NCBI GenBank assembly: GCA_030829925.1
Contig: JAURNZ010000082.1
Span: forward strand, 1 to 10,647
DNA length: 10,647 nt
Direction: 5' to 3'
Source of the DNA: Gammaproteobacteria bacterium
GTDB lineage: Bacteria > Pseudomonadota > Gammaproteobacteria > Comchoanobacterales > Comchoanobacteraceae
Shown: in pieces, positions 1 to 5,990 of the stretch
Position numbering within the stretch: position 1 is the first letter of the stretch
Layout of the letters: each line of letters starts with the position of its first letter
The notes under the pieces: generated by a model
Seen by the model: only the letters and a program-made list of their open reading frames with translations
The model's database searches: none
Told to the model about the DNA's origin: nothing
Program-made: the position numbers and the translations under genes

Positions 1-42
1 GAGTAAAAGCCATATCAATAATAGGGACGAAATACGTAACTG

Positions 43-71
43 TCAATTTTTTTAAATATATCGACTATAAT
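43..71 (+). promoter_or_regulatory. Promoter of the small exported peptide gene
   Basis: A perfect -10 hexamer TATAAT lies at 66-71. The -35 is poor: TCAATT at 43-48 gives 17-bp spacing, and TGTCAA at 41-46 gives 19. A start near 78 would leave a leader of about 16 nt carrying the GGAG ribosome binding site at 83-86. The -10 and ribosome binding site are seen directly; the promoter assignment is inference. Confidence 0.5.
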
Positions 72-93
72 TGTTACTAATTGGAGAATAATA

Positions 94-228
94 ATGAAAA
101 AATATTTTATAATCGCATTTTTAATGGCTCAAGGTTTCGCAAATGATACAACGAGCTCTGGTCAAACAGGGGAAGGTCCCTCAGATGACGTAACTGTTGT
201 TTCGTGGGGGGGGACGGATACAGAGTAG
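94..228 (+). CDS. Small exported peptide, 44 aa, unknown function
   Basis: I do not recognise this peptide. The start ATG is preceded by GGAG at 83-86, 7 nt away, and by a TATAAT box. The first 16 residues (MKKYFIIAFLMAQGFA) form a short signal peptide: two lysines, a hydrophobic core, and Ala before a possible cleavage site at A16/N17. The mature part would be about 28 residues, hydrophilic and rich in Gly, Thr, Ser and Asp, with no cysteine. Codons 37-40 contain a run of eight G (206-213), unusual in this AT-rich region. A 25-bp stretch of the signal-peptide coding region (113-137) is repeated exactly at 229-253, right after the TAG stop. One extra G in the tract would read through the stop and decode the second copy in the same frame, giving about 58 aa. 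The gene may be intact, slippage-controlled, or a decaying duplicate. That it is a gene is inference from the start signals and signal peptide. Confidence 0.55.
   Translation: MKKYFIIAFLMAQGFANDTTSSGQTGEGPSDDVTVVSWGGTDTE
113..137 (+). repeat. 25-bp direct repeat, copy 1
   Basis: This exactly matches 229-253, offset 116 bp. It lies in the signal-peptide part of the small ORF and encodes AFLMAQG. Flanking bases differ on both sides (A112 versus G228, C138 versus A254). Confidence 0.95.
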
Positions 229-253
229 TCGCATTTTTAATGGCTCAAGGTTT
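229..253 (+). repeat. 25-bp direct repeat, copy 2
   Basis: Exact second copy of 113-137, beginning at the base after the TAG stop of the small ORF. The 116-bp offset is one base short of a multiple of three, so this copy is out of frame with copy 1 unless the G8 tract gains one base. It looks like the remnant of a partial tandem duplication. The rest of 254-329 is AT-rich leader for the alkB-like gene; TATAAT at 278-283 and TATAAC at 286-291 are possible -10 boxes, but no well-spaced -35 is seen. Confidence 0.95.
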
Positions 254-329
254 AATAATTGAAAACTGAAATAAATATATAATTATATAACATAACGACT
301 TTTCAATATTTTTTTGGTATCAATAATAC

Positions 330-899
330 ATGCAACCAACCCCCTTCACATTCATTCCAAATTGGCTGACAAAAGCAGAAATAGACATGTTATGGCCCAT
401 ACTTTTAAAGCTACCCTGGCAAAAAGAAGATTTAACACTGTATGGAAAAACTCATCCCATGCCACGCAAAGTGATTTGGATTGCCGACCATGGTGTAAAG
501 TATCGCTATGCCAATAAAGATCATTATCCTGAGCCATGGCCATCTATACTTACCCAGATACGCTTAAAACTAGAGCAAACATTAGGACATGATTTCAATG
601 GTGTCCTAGGCAATTTATATCAAGATGGCAACGATTACATGGGCTGGCACAGTGATGATGAAAAAAGCATTGATGACCAATCCCCGATTGTCTCACTCAG
701 CTTGGGTGCTACTAGAAAATTTAAATTCAGAGCGAAAAATAATCACTGTGACCAAAGCAGCATAGCTCTAACCGAGGGGAGCTTATTAGTCATGCCTGCT
801 GGTAGCCAAAAATATTGGCAACACACGCTACCGAAAATGCTCAAAGTCACCGAGCCCAGAATCAATCTAACGTTTAGAGTGATGCATTCAAATACCTAG
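330..899 (+). CDS. AlkB-like 2OG-Fe(II) dioxygenase (alkylated nucleic acid demethylase)
   Basis: Members of this family oxidatively remove N-alkyl lesions such as 1-methyladenine and 3-methylcytosine from DNA or RNA, using Fe(II) and 2-oxoglutarate. The 189-aa protein is close to the family length (E. coli AlkB is 216 aa) and lacks extra domains. Visible motifs are NLY at 95-97; the iron ligands H107 and D109 in GWHSDDE; the distal H165 in YWQHTLP; and the 2-oxoglutarate-binding pair R177 and R183 in PRINLTFR. The layout is closer to the ALKBH2/ALKBH3-type than to classical E. coli AlkB. The start is fixed by an in-frame TAA at 324-326; no convincing Shine-Dalgarno precedes the ATG. The stop overlaps that of the convergent nuclease gene within the tetranucleotide CTAG. 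Family is certain; substrate (DNA versus RNA) is inference. Confidence 0.92.
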   Translation: MQPTPFTFIPNWLTKAEIDMLWPILLKLPWQKEDLTLYGKTHPMPRKVIWIADHGVKYRYANKDHYPEPWPSILTQIRLKLEQTLGHDFNGVLGNLYQDGNDYMGWHSDDEKSIDDQSPIVSLSLGATRKFKFRAKNNHCDQSSIALTEGSLLVMPAGSQKYWQHTLPKMLKVTEPRINLTFRVMHSNT

Positions 900-937
900 A
901 TAGGTAGCGCTATGTCTTCAGGTACTTTTATTTTTTT
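893..937 (+). terminator. Possible weak terminator/palindrome at the convergent junction
   Basis: TACCTA (893-898) and TAGGTA (901-906) form a near-perfect palindrome across the two overlapping stop codons. TAGCGCTA (905-912) is a second palindrome. TACCT could also pair with AGGTA at 920-924, just before a T-rich run at 926-937. No GC-rich stem is present, so factor-independent termination is uncertain. Confidence 0.22.
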
Positions 938-1771
938 AATTTTCTCATCGGAAAAAATTTTTTTTAGCAATAAATAGTGATCTAAATCAAATTGTGTTGA
1001 TGGCATCATATCTAATGTGCTATCAGTCTCAGTGGTTGTTTCTACACCGAGGTAGCGCCAACGATCTACAAAATGACATTGCTTGAGATGATTTTTCTTA
1101 TCATGTTCATAAAACATCATCGGCGTTTGATAGACCCATTTTTGTTGCATATAAGTTTCCAGTGCTGATAATAATCTTTGATTATGTGATACAGCAGATT
1201 CTTTTCCGACACAGGCCCCCTGGCAGCGCTTGACTTGATAATTAAAACAGCTTTTGGTGTGTTCAACACCCAACATAACAGCACACAGTTGATGCTTACT
1301 AACCAACTGATTTAATAAATTCAAACGATGGCGCTGATTACGAAAAGGACCATATCCATCTAGTTTTGCATCAAAAACGCGCTCAGTAGATTTGATCTTA
1401 GGCCTTAAATATCCCATATCATCTGCTTCTAACACCATAAAGTGTAGACTTTTTTGTCGCCTTAATTTGCGATTAAAAATAGGTAAATGTTTTTTTATTA
1501 GAGTCGACTCTCTTAGTAGAGCAGAATACTCACCTGCTGCAAGCTCCCAGCCTAAATGTGTTGCTTGCTGAGTGATTTTGCGTTCTTTAGCATCTGTCTT
1601 AGCTTGTTGAAAATGAGAAATAATTCGTTCACGCAAATGAATGCTTTTACCTATATAGATAGGACGCTCATTATGATAAAAAGTATAGACCCCAAAGGTA
1701 TCAGGGATTTCATCTAACACCTTTAAATAAAGATCAATTGGGAAAATATTTTTTAATTTTTTGGTTGTCAT
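896..1771 (-). CDS. cho: Cho-like GIY-YIG endonuclease (UvrC homologue)
   Basis: Excinuclease Cho makes the 3' incision next to bulky DNA lesions after UvrAB loading, as an alternative to UvrC. From the ATG at 1771 the protein is 291 aa, matching E. coli Cho (about 295 aa). It carries only the N-terminal half of UvrC: no C-terminal RNase H-like nuclease or helix-hairpin-helix part. Residues, numbered from the ATG: GVY 27-29 and YIG 39-41, then K42, R47 and E88 of the GIY-YIG site. Four cysteines (C163, C175, C183, C187) in the pattern SCFNYQVKRCQGAC match the UvrC/Cho iron-sulfur cysteine cluster. The start could also be TTG at 1774, but ATG at 1771 shares its A with the TGA of the upstream gene (TGATG), implying translational coupling. 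In E. coli cho is LexA-regulated; I see no clear LexA box here. Confidence 0.9.
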   Translation of the reverse strand: MTTKKLKNIFPIDLYLKVLDEIPDTFGVYTFYHNERPIYIGKSIHLRERIISHFQQAKTDAKERKITQQATHLGWELAAGEYSALLRESTLIKKHLPIFNRKLRRQKSLHFMVLEADDMGYLRPKIKSTERVFDAKLDGYGPFRNQRHRLNLLNQLVSKHQLCAVMLGVEHTKSCFNYQVKRCQGACVGKESAVSHNQRLLSALETYMQQKWVYQTPMMFYEHDKKNHLKQCHFVDRWRYLGVETTTETDSTLDMMPSTQFDLDHYLLLKKIFSDEKIKKIKVPEDIALPI

Positions 1772-2322
1772 CAAGCCATAACACGTTTGAGTGCATCATC
1801 GCCTTCTGACCAAATATAGCGGATATTATCACCTAAACGTAACAATAACACATCCATCTTCTTAATTTCACAAGCAATCATTGTGAAATTTTCAAACGCA
1901 TCTTTTTCAGATAAATCGAAAGTAGCCAAATCAGCAGCATAACTTTCACCTGGGTTTCCCACTTGATGGTAGCACTCTTGCGATAAGAGTGGCATACTTT
2001 CCCACTTTTCTCTACAAACATCATCTAAATGATGGATTTTTGCAACTGCCTGAATAGAAATTTGTGTTTTTTCTTCTTTGCTATACCAATGAAGGCTAAC
2101 ATTGGGGTCTTGCTGCAAACATTGTACTTTATGGCTACGAAAATCTGTATTAAAGTAAATATGTCGATTGGCTAATTGACGGAATACAACCGTATCTATT
2201 TTTGGAAAATTAGATTCATTGACGTAGCCCAGTTGCATTAAATGATAATCATTCTTATTGGTTTTAATGCCGGCTTGGAGTTTTGACCAAACCCAAACAA
2301 GATCAATATTCTCTGGTTGCAT
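1771..2322 (-). CDS. PNPOx-like FMN-binding split-barrel protein
   Basis: This 183-aa protein resembles the pyridoxamine 5'-phosphate oxidase superfamily, in particular the FMN-binding domain of the Alr4036 type. The best signature is residues 40-80: TVVFR at 44-48, then TDFRSHKV at 59-66 (the TD-x-RS-x-K FMN phosphate-binding pattern), then PNVSLHWY at 73-80. The region corresponding to the family's second FMN strand reads QISIQAVAKI and lacks the usual Arg. C-terminal PNPOx dimerisation residues are not obvious, so true PdxH activity is unlikely; a flavin reductase or oxidase role is possible but unproven. The start has a perfect AGGAGG at 2327-2332, inside the end of the DUF2256 gene it overlaps by 20 bp. 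Its TGA overlaps the cho ATG. The pairing with a small zinc-finger gene and a repair nuclease suggests a shared operon. Confidence 0.82.
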   Translation of the reverse strand: MQPENIDLVWVWSKLQAGIKTNKNDYHLMQLGYVNESNFPKIDTVVFRQLANRHIYFNTDFRSHKVQCLQQDPNVSLHWYSKEEKTQISIQAVAKIHHLDDVCREKWESMPLLSQECYHQVGNPGESYAADLATFDLSEKDAFENFTMIACEIKKMDVLLLRLGDNIRYIWSEGDDALKRVMA

Positions 2323-2461
2323 GCTGCCTCCTACGTCGACATTTATCAGAACAGTACTTTACTTGTTCCCAGCATTTCTCCCATTTTTTTCGCCAAGTAA
2401 ATGGCTTTTGACAAATCGGACAAACTTTCTGCGGGAGATGTTCTTTTGCTACATGTCGCAT
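2303..2461 (-). CDS. DUF2256 small zinc-binding-type protein, 52 aa
   Basis: This small gene matches the DUF2256 family (usually about 50-60 aa) closely. The diagnostic block is CPICQKPFTWRKKWEKCW at residues 14-31, followed by VKYCSDKC at 34-41 and an Arg-rich tail RRRR at 42-45. C14, C17, C37 and C41 form a CxxC/CxxxC set expected to bind zinc; C30 is an extra cysteine. The function of the family is unknown; from memory, members often sit near photolyase/cryptochrome-related genes. The ATG at 2461 has no strong Shine-Dalgarno. The last 20 bp overlap the PNPOx-like gene, and the AGG AGG codons of its Arg run serve as that gene's ribosome binding site, so the two are almost certainly co-translated. 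The family match is by eye but spans the whole conserved core. Confidence 0.85.
   Translation of the reverse strand: MRHVAKEHLPQKVCPICQKPFTWRKKWEKCWEQVKYCSDKCRRRRQHATREY
2327..2332 (-). promoter_or_regulatory. Ribosome binding site AGGAGG embedded in DUF2256 codons
   Basis: The full AGGAGG consensus lies 4 bases before the ATG at 2322. It is formed by two Arg codons (AGG AGG) of the overlapping DUF2256 gene and fixes the start of the PNPOx-like protein. Confidence 0.85.
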
Positions 2462-2591
2462 AAAACTACAATAATCCCATTACAGTAATTAGTCAATAAA
2501 GAGCAATTTTTACATCGTTTATCATACGAAATATTATTTTTAGTGCTGTAGTCAAATAAAATAATAAAGGAAGTTATTAATTTAATCGATG

Positions 2592-3578
2592 TCAGTCAAT
2601 CATATGTTGAGCAATTTTAATGGCACCATAAGTCAATACACCTCTTGCACCTGCACGTCGAATACCGACCAAGCTTTCATGCAACAAAGGGATAAAAGGT
2701 TGATTGGTTTGTTGTGAAAGGGCATGCAACATCGCATACTCACCACTCACTTGATACGCAAATGTAGGCACTGAAACATGTTGGGCAATATGTGCTATCA
2801 CATCTAAATATAACATACCAGGCTTAACCATGACCCAATCCGCACCTTCTTCAACATCTAATTGTGCTTCTAACAATGCTTCTTTAATCTGAGTTGGCTG
2901 CATTTGGTAGGTGGACTTATCAATGGGTGTTGCTTGACTTGAGCCTACAGCATCTCTAAAAGGACCATAGAGTGATGAAGCATATTTAGCGCTGTAAGCA
3001 AGTATGAGTGTCTCTACATGACCTGCTTGCTCTAAAGCTTGACGTATCGCGCCAATGCGACCATCTTGCATGTCTGATGGAGCAACCACATCTGCACCAG
3101 CCGCCACAAGTACCAAAGCCTGTTCAACAAGCTTCTCCACAGTTAAATCGTTATCGACTTTTGCACCGACTAAAATTCCATCATGACCATGCGTTGTATA
3201 AGGGTCAAGTGCAACATCAGCAATCAATCCGATGGTGACACCTCGGTCACGCATCATGCCTAAGGTGCGACACATTAGATTATTTTGATTTAAAGCCTCA
3301 GAGCCCTGATCATCTTTTTTATCATTTTCCACACATGGAAATAAAGCCACAGCTTGAATCCCCAAAGACTGTGCTAAAAGCGCTTCTTTCACGGCCTCAT
3401 CCATACTCAATCTAAAGCAATCAGGCAATGTACTGATGGGCTCACGGACCTTAGCACCTTCGCAGACAAATAAAGGCAAAATAAGGTTATGAGGGCGTAA
3501 ATCATTTTCCTGAGTTAGCCTTCTAGCCCAAGGCGCTTGTCTTGATCGTCTTAAACGGGTGTTTGGGAATGCTGGCAT
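2592..3578 (-). CDS. hemB: Delta-aminolevulinic acid dehydratase (porphobilinogen synthase)
   Basis: HemB condenses two 5-aminolevulinate molecules into porphobilinogen, the second common step of tetrapyrrole (heme) synthesis, in the cytoplasm. The 328-aa length is typical. The two active-site lysines are K198 in AYSAKYAS and K252 in VMVKPG. The metal loop at 121-134 reads DVALDPYTTHGHDG: the three zinc-ligand cysteines of the E. coli/animal type are replaced by Asp/Ala, which marks the Mg2+-responsive, zinc-independent class seen in Pseudomonas and many alphaproteobacteria. The start has a perfect AGGAGG at 3586-3591, 7 nt upstream, and the ATG shares its A with the TAA of the preceding hydroxylase gene (TAATG), so it is translationally coupled. 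It is the last gene of the pepP-ubi-hemB run. The 130 bp after it, before the DUF2256 gene, hold no further gene and no clear terminator. Confidence 0.97.
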   Translation of the reverse strand: MPAFPNTRLRRSRQAPWARRLTQENDLRPHNLILPLFVCEGAKVREPISTLPDCFRLSMDEAVKEALLAQSLGIQAVALFPCVENDKKDDQGSEALNQNNLMCRTLGMMRDRGVTIGLIADVALDPYTTHGHDGILVGAKVDNDLTVEKLVEQALVLVAAGADVVAPSDMQDGRIGAIRQALEQAGHVETLILAYSAKYASSLYGPFRDAVGSSQATPIDKSTYQMQPTQIKEALLEAQLDVEEGADWVMVKPGMLYLDVIAHIAQHVSVPTFAYQVSGEYAMLHALSQQTNQPFIPLLHESLVGIRRAGARGVLTYGAIKIAQHMID

Positions 3579-4771
3579 TAACTTGCCTCCTGATATAATT
3601 TTGGTTGGGTCATCGATGGCATCTCAGACTGATAGCCAAGCGCTAACAAACTTAATTCTTTTTTTGCAGGTGTAAAGCCATCTAATAAGCGCATACCTAT
3701 GCTTCTACACTTCACCCATAATGGGTGTGCCACGTGGAACATCTGCTGACACATGGCCATGGCTTGTCGTATACGTTCATTGTGGTTGCGTTGTCTTTGG
3801 GTATAAGCATTTAGCAAACTACTTGAATCCAACACATGGTGACCCAGCAAATCAATGACAACAGCCACATCCATCAGTCCTAAATTAAGTCCTTGGCCTG
3901 CAAGTGGGTGTACGGTATGAGCTGCATCACCAATCAGTAGCACACCTGGTTTACCATATTGTTTGGCATGATGTGATTTTAACGGGAACATCAAGCGATC
4001 AGACTGAAGTCGCATGTCGCCCATACGCCCCTGATAATGGGCCATAAGCTCAAACTCAAACTGCTTACTATCGAGGTTCATTAAACGTTGTGATTTCACC
4101 GCATCAACACTCCAAACCAATGCACTGTGATGAAGGTCATGTAATGGCAATAAAGCCAATGGCCCCGATGGCATAAATCGCTGTCGGGCGGTATGGTAAT
4201 GTGGACCATCATGTTTAATAACGGCCCCAATCGCATTTTGTGCATAATCAGTCACAACAGATTCAATGCCTAAGATGGTTTTGAGGGAAGATTGCGCACC
4301 ATCTGCACCGAGAACAAGTTTTGTGGTTATTTCATGCTGACTGGTAATCACCTGATGGCCATCTGCAGACGGATGTAATGATTTAAGCTCATCATGGTAC
4401 ACTTTAATCTTAGCTTTGCGAACATGTGCAGCCAATGATTGACGCATGGCTTCATAAGCGATGATATGCCCCAAATTAGGTTCCGCACAATCAGCTGCGT
4501 TAAATAGCACATCTTCATTGTGATGTGCATCCCAAATAAGCACATGATCGTAATAAGTCTTATCTTTTAACTCATCCCAAACGCCTAGATATTTGAGCAA
4601 ATGTTCTGAGGGTCGATTAATGGCACAAACTTTTGGATCAAACCCTTTGGTAGTTGTCTTTTTAGGTAAACCATCTTTGGCTATAATGGCAACATCATAA
4701 CCCTTTTGATGACAGGCTAGGGCTGCTGCAAAAGCAACCACACCATGACCTAAAACAACAACATCATGCAT
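3578..4771 (-). CDS. UbiH/UbiI/UbiF/COQ6-family flavin monooxygenase (ubiI position)
   Basis: Enzymes of this family use FAD and NAD(P)H to hydroxylate the ring of polyprenyl-phenol intermediates of ubiquinone. From ATG 4771 the protein is 397 aa, normal for the family. It shows the N-terminal FAD Rossmann strand (VVVLGHGVVA, 4-13), the DPKVCAIN segment at 45-52, the GADG motif at 155-158, PSGPLALLPL at 201-210, and the textbook family signature GDAAHTVHPLAGQG at 281-294. The dinucleotide motif is GHGVVA, with Ala in place of the last Gly of GxGxxG. ATG 4789 is an alternative start, but the AGAGGTGG stretch at 4778-4785 is well placed for 4771. It overlaps the upstream hydroxylase gene by 8 bp. 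Order after pepP matches E. coli visC/ubiI, but which carbon it hydroxylates (C5, C6 or C1) cannot be told from the sequence. Confidence 0.92.
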   Translation of the reverse strand: MHDVVVLGHGVVAFAAALACHQKGYDVAIIAKDGLPKKTTTKGFDPKVCAINRPSEHLLKYLGVWDELKDKTYYDHVLIWDAHHNEDVLFNAADCAEPNLGHIIAYEAMRQSLAAHVRKAKIKVYHDELKSLHPSADGHQVITSQHEITTKLVLGADGAQSSLKTILGIESVVTDYAQNAIGAVIKHDGPHYHTARQRFMPSGPLALLPLHDLHHSALVWSVDAVKSQRLMNLDSKQFEFELMAHYQGRMGDMRLQSDRLMFPLKSHHAKQYGKPGVLLIGDAAHTVHPLAGQGLNLGLMDVAVVIDLLGHHVLDSSSLLNAYTQRQRNHNERIRQAMAMCQQMFHVAHPLWVKCRSIGMRLLDGFTPAKKELSLLALGYQSEMPSMTQPKLYQEAS

Positions 4772-5990
4772 CTGAATCCACCTCTGCATGACGCATCACT
4801 TTTGGATAGATCTTTGGCACCTGCCCACGGATCAATGCCGGCATTGGATATCTAAAACCCATGCCAAACTCAGCCACGTAACGCTTAAATGGCGAGACAT
4901 AATTAGCTAACTTCAGCGCCAAACCATGCATGGATTGTAACCAAATAGCATTCATATCAAAAAGGTTCATTAATGTTGAGACCCCTTTAAGTAATTTATC
5001 ATGATGCGGCACGACGGTTTGATTATAACGTTGTGAAAATTTTTCATCGTTAAAGGGCACTTGATTCTCGATGGCATGCGCCAATAAATCTGCCAAAACC
5101 CCAACATCAAAAAAAGCTAAATTGAGGCCTTGGGCGCCTACTGGTGGAATCGCAAAACCTGCATCGCCAAGCAAAATAGCTCCTGGCATAGCAACTTTTG
5201 ATGCAATGCCTTGCCCTAAAGGAAATACCATATGACGATGTAATTTTTTAATCTTACAAATATCTGCCATATGTTCTTTTAAAGAAACCAAAAGCGCTTC
5301 ATCATCAAGCTTAAAAATGTCATCCGACTTTTGTTTTGCCAATATGATTTGATGCATGCCACTGGCCGTTGGAATACATGCAGCCGTGCCACCTGAAACA
5401 AAACGCAAATAAGCATCCTCACAAGAATCTTCAAGTTCAACAGATGCAACCAGCGCATTTTTATCCCATTCAGATTGAGTATAAGCCATGCCTAACTTTG
5501 TGCGATTTTCAGATTGTCTACCATCAGCTACAATAAGTAACCTTGCAGCATACGCTTTATCAGCTAAGTGTATTTTAGGCTGGGCACCAGCTTCAATCGA
5601 ATCTATTTTTGCATTCAAAAAACATGTTATGTTTTGATCTTGCTCGACTTTTCTAGCAAGTTCATTTTGTAAATCAGAACCCATCACAACATACCCTAAA
5701 TGGGGATGGCGCCTTTGATCCGCATCAAACGAAAAAGTTGACCAGGTATCTCTTAACACATGCATTGTCTTAAGCCCATGAGCTTTTGGCTCAAGCGACT
5801 TGGCAACATTCAGTGCTTGTAATAGTTGCCAACTGGCGGCATTAAGCACGATGGGTTTAAAGGCATGCAATTGGCTATCTTTGAGGCTATCTTTAACATC
5901 AAATAATTGCACTTTTAAATTTAATTTAGAACAGGCGATGGCTGCTACTAAACCGGGAAAGCCACCTCCGATGATGATTACGTCTGTCAT
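4764..5990 (-). CDS. UbiH-like FAD monooxygenase, divergent (ubiH position)
   Basis: This is a class A flavin monooxygenase of 408 aa from ATG 5990. Its place directly after pepP equals that of ubiH (C6 hydroxylase of ubiquinone synthesis) in E. coli. The FAD Rossmann motif is intact (IIIGGGFPGLVAA, GGGFPG at 8-13), as are the ADG motif at 155-157 and the GD motif at 275-276. The usual GDAAHxxxPxAGQG signature is altered to GDAGFAIPPVGAQG (275-288): AAH is AGF and AGQG is GAQG. So it is more diverged than its neighbour and may have a different substrate or position specificity. The ATG at 5990 overlaps the pepP TGA by 4 bases (ATGA), indicating translational coupling; an upstream in-frame start would only add 14 non-conserved residues. 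Ubiquinone role is inference from synteny and family. Confidence 0.85.
   Translation of the reverse strand: MTDVIIIGGGFPGLVAAIACSKLNLKVQLFDVKDSLKDSQLHAFKPIVLNAASWQLLQALNVAKSLEPKAHGLKTMHVLRDTWSTFSFDADQRRHPHLGYVVMGSDLQNELARKVEQDQNITCFLNAKIDSIEAGAQPKIHLADKAYAARLLIVADGRQSENRTKLGMAYTQSEWDKNALVASVELEDSCEDAYLRFVSGGTAACIPTASGMHQIILAKQKSDDIFKLDDEALLVSLKEHMADICKIKKLHRHMVFPLGQGIASKVAMPGAILLGDAGFAIPPVGAQGLNLAFFDVGVLADLLAHAIENQVPFNDEKFSQRYNQTVVPHHDKLLKGVSTLMNLFDMNAIWLQSMHGLALKLANYVSPFKRYVAEFGMGFRYPMPALIRGQVPKIYPKVMRHAEVDSDA
4778..4785 (-). promoter_or_regulatory. Ribosome binding site deciding the second hydroxylase start
   Basis: On the minus strand this reads AGAGGTGG, ending 6 nt before ATG 4771. The upstream in-frame ATG at 4789 would place this site inside the coding region, so 4771 is preferred. 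Confidence 0.6.

Noticed and set aside
1..13. Possible start of a minus-strand gene leaving the left edge (ATG at 13)
   Set aside because: Only four codons are visible and there is no ribosome binding site, so it cannot be supported.
314..543. Overlapping open frames on both strands at the start of the AlkB-like gene
   Set aside because: They lie within the well-supported AlkB-like coding region in other frames and show no recognisable motif or start signal.
2258..2488. 76-codon plus-strand frame opposite the DUF2256 and PNPOx-like starts
   Set aside because: It is antisense to two genes with family motifs and a perfect ribosome binding site, and has no own start signal.
2521..2555. Promoter candidates for the DUF2256 group (TTGACT at 2550-2555, TATGAT at 2521-2526, TATTTC at 2528-2533, minus strand)
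   Set aside because: The good -10 is 23 bp from the good -35, and the properly spaced -10 is poor, so no single promoter could be supported.
2562..2579. TAATAA/TTATTA hairpin after hemB, considered as a terminator
   Set aside because: Only A-T pairs and no following T-run on the minus strand; more likely chance in AT-rich intergenic DNA.
3008..3238. Plus-strand frame of 76 codons inside hemB
   Set aside because: Shadow of hemB; its composition follows the antisense of conserved HemB motifs.
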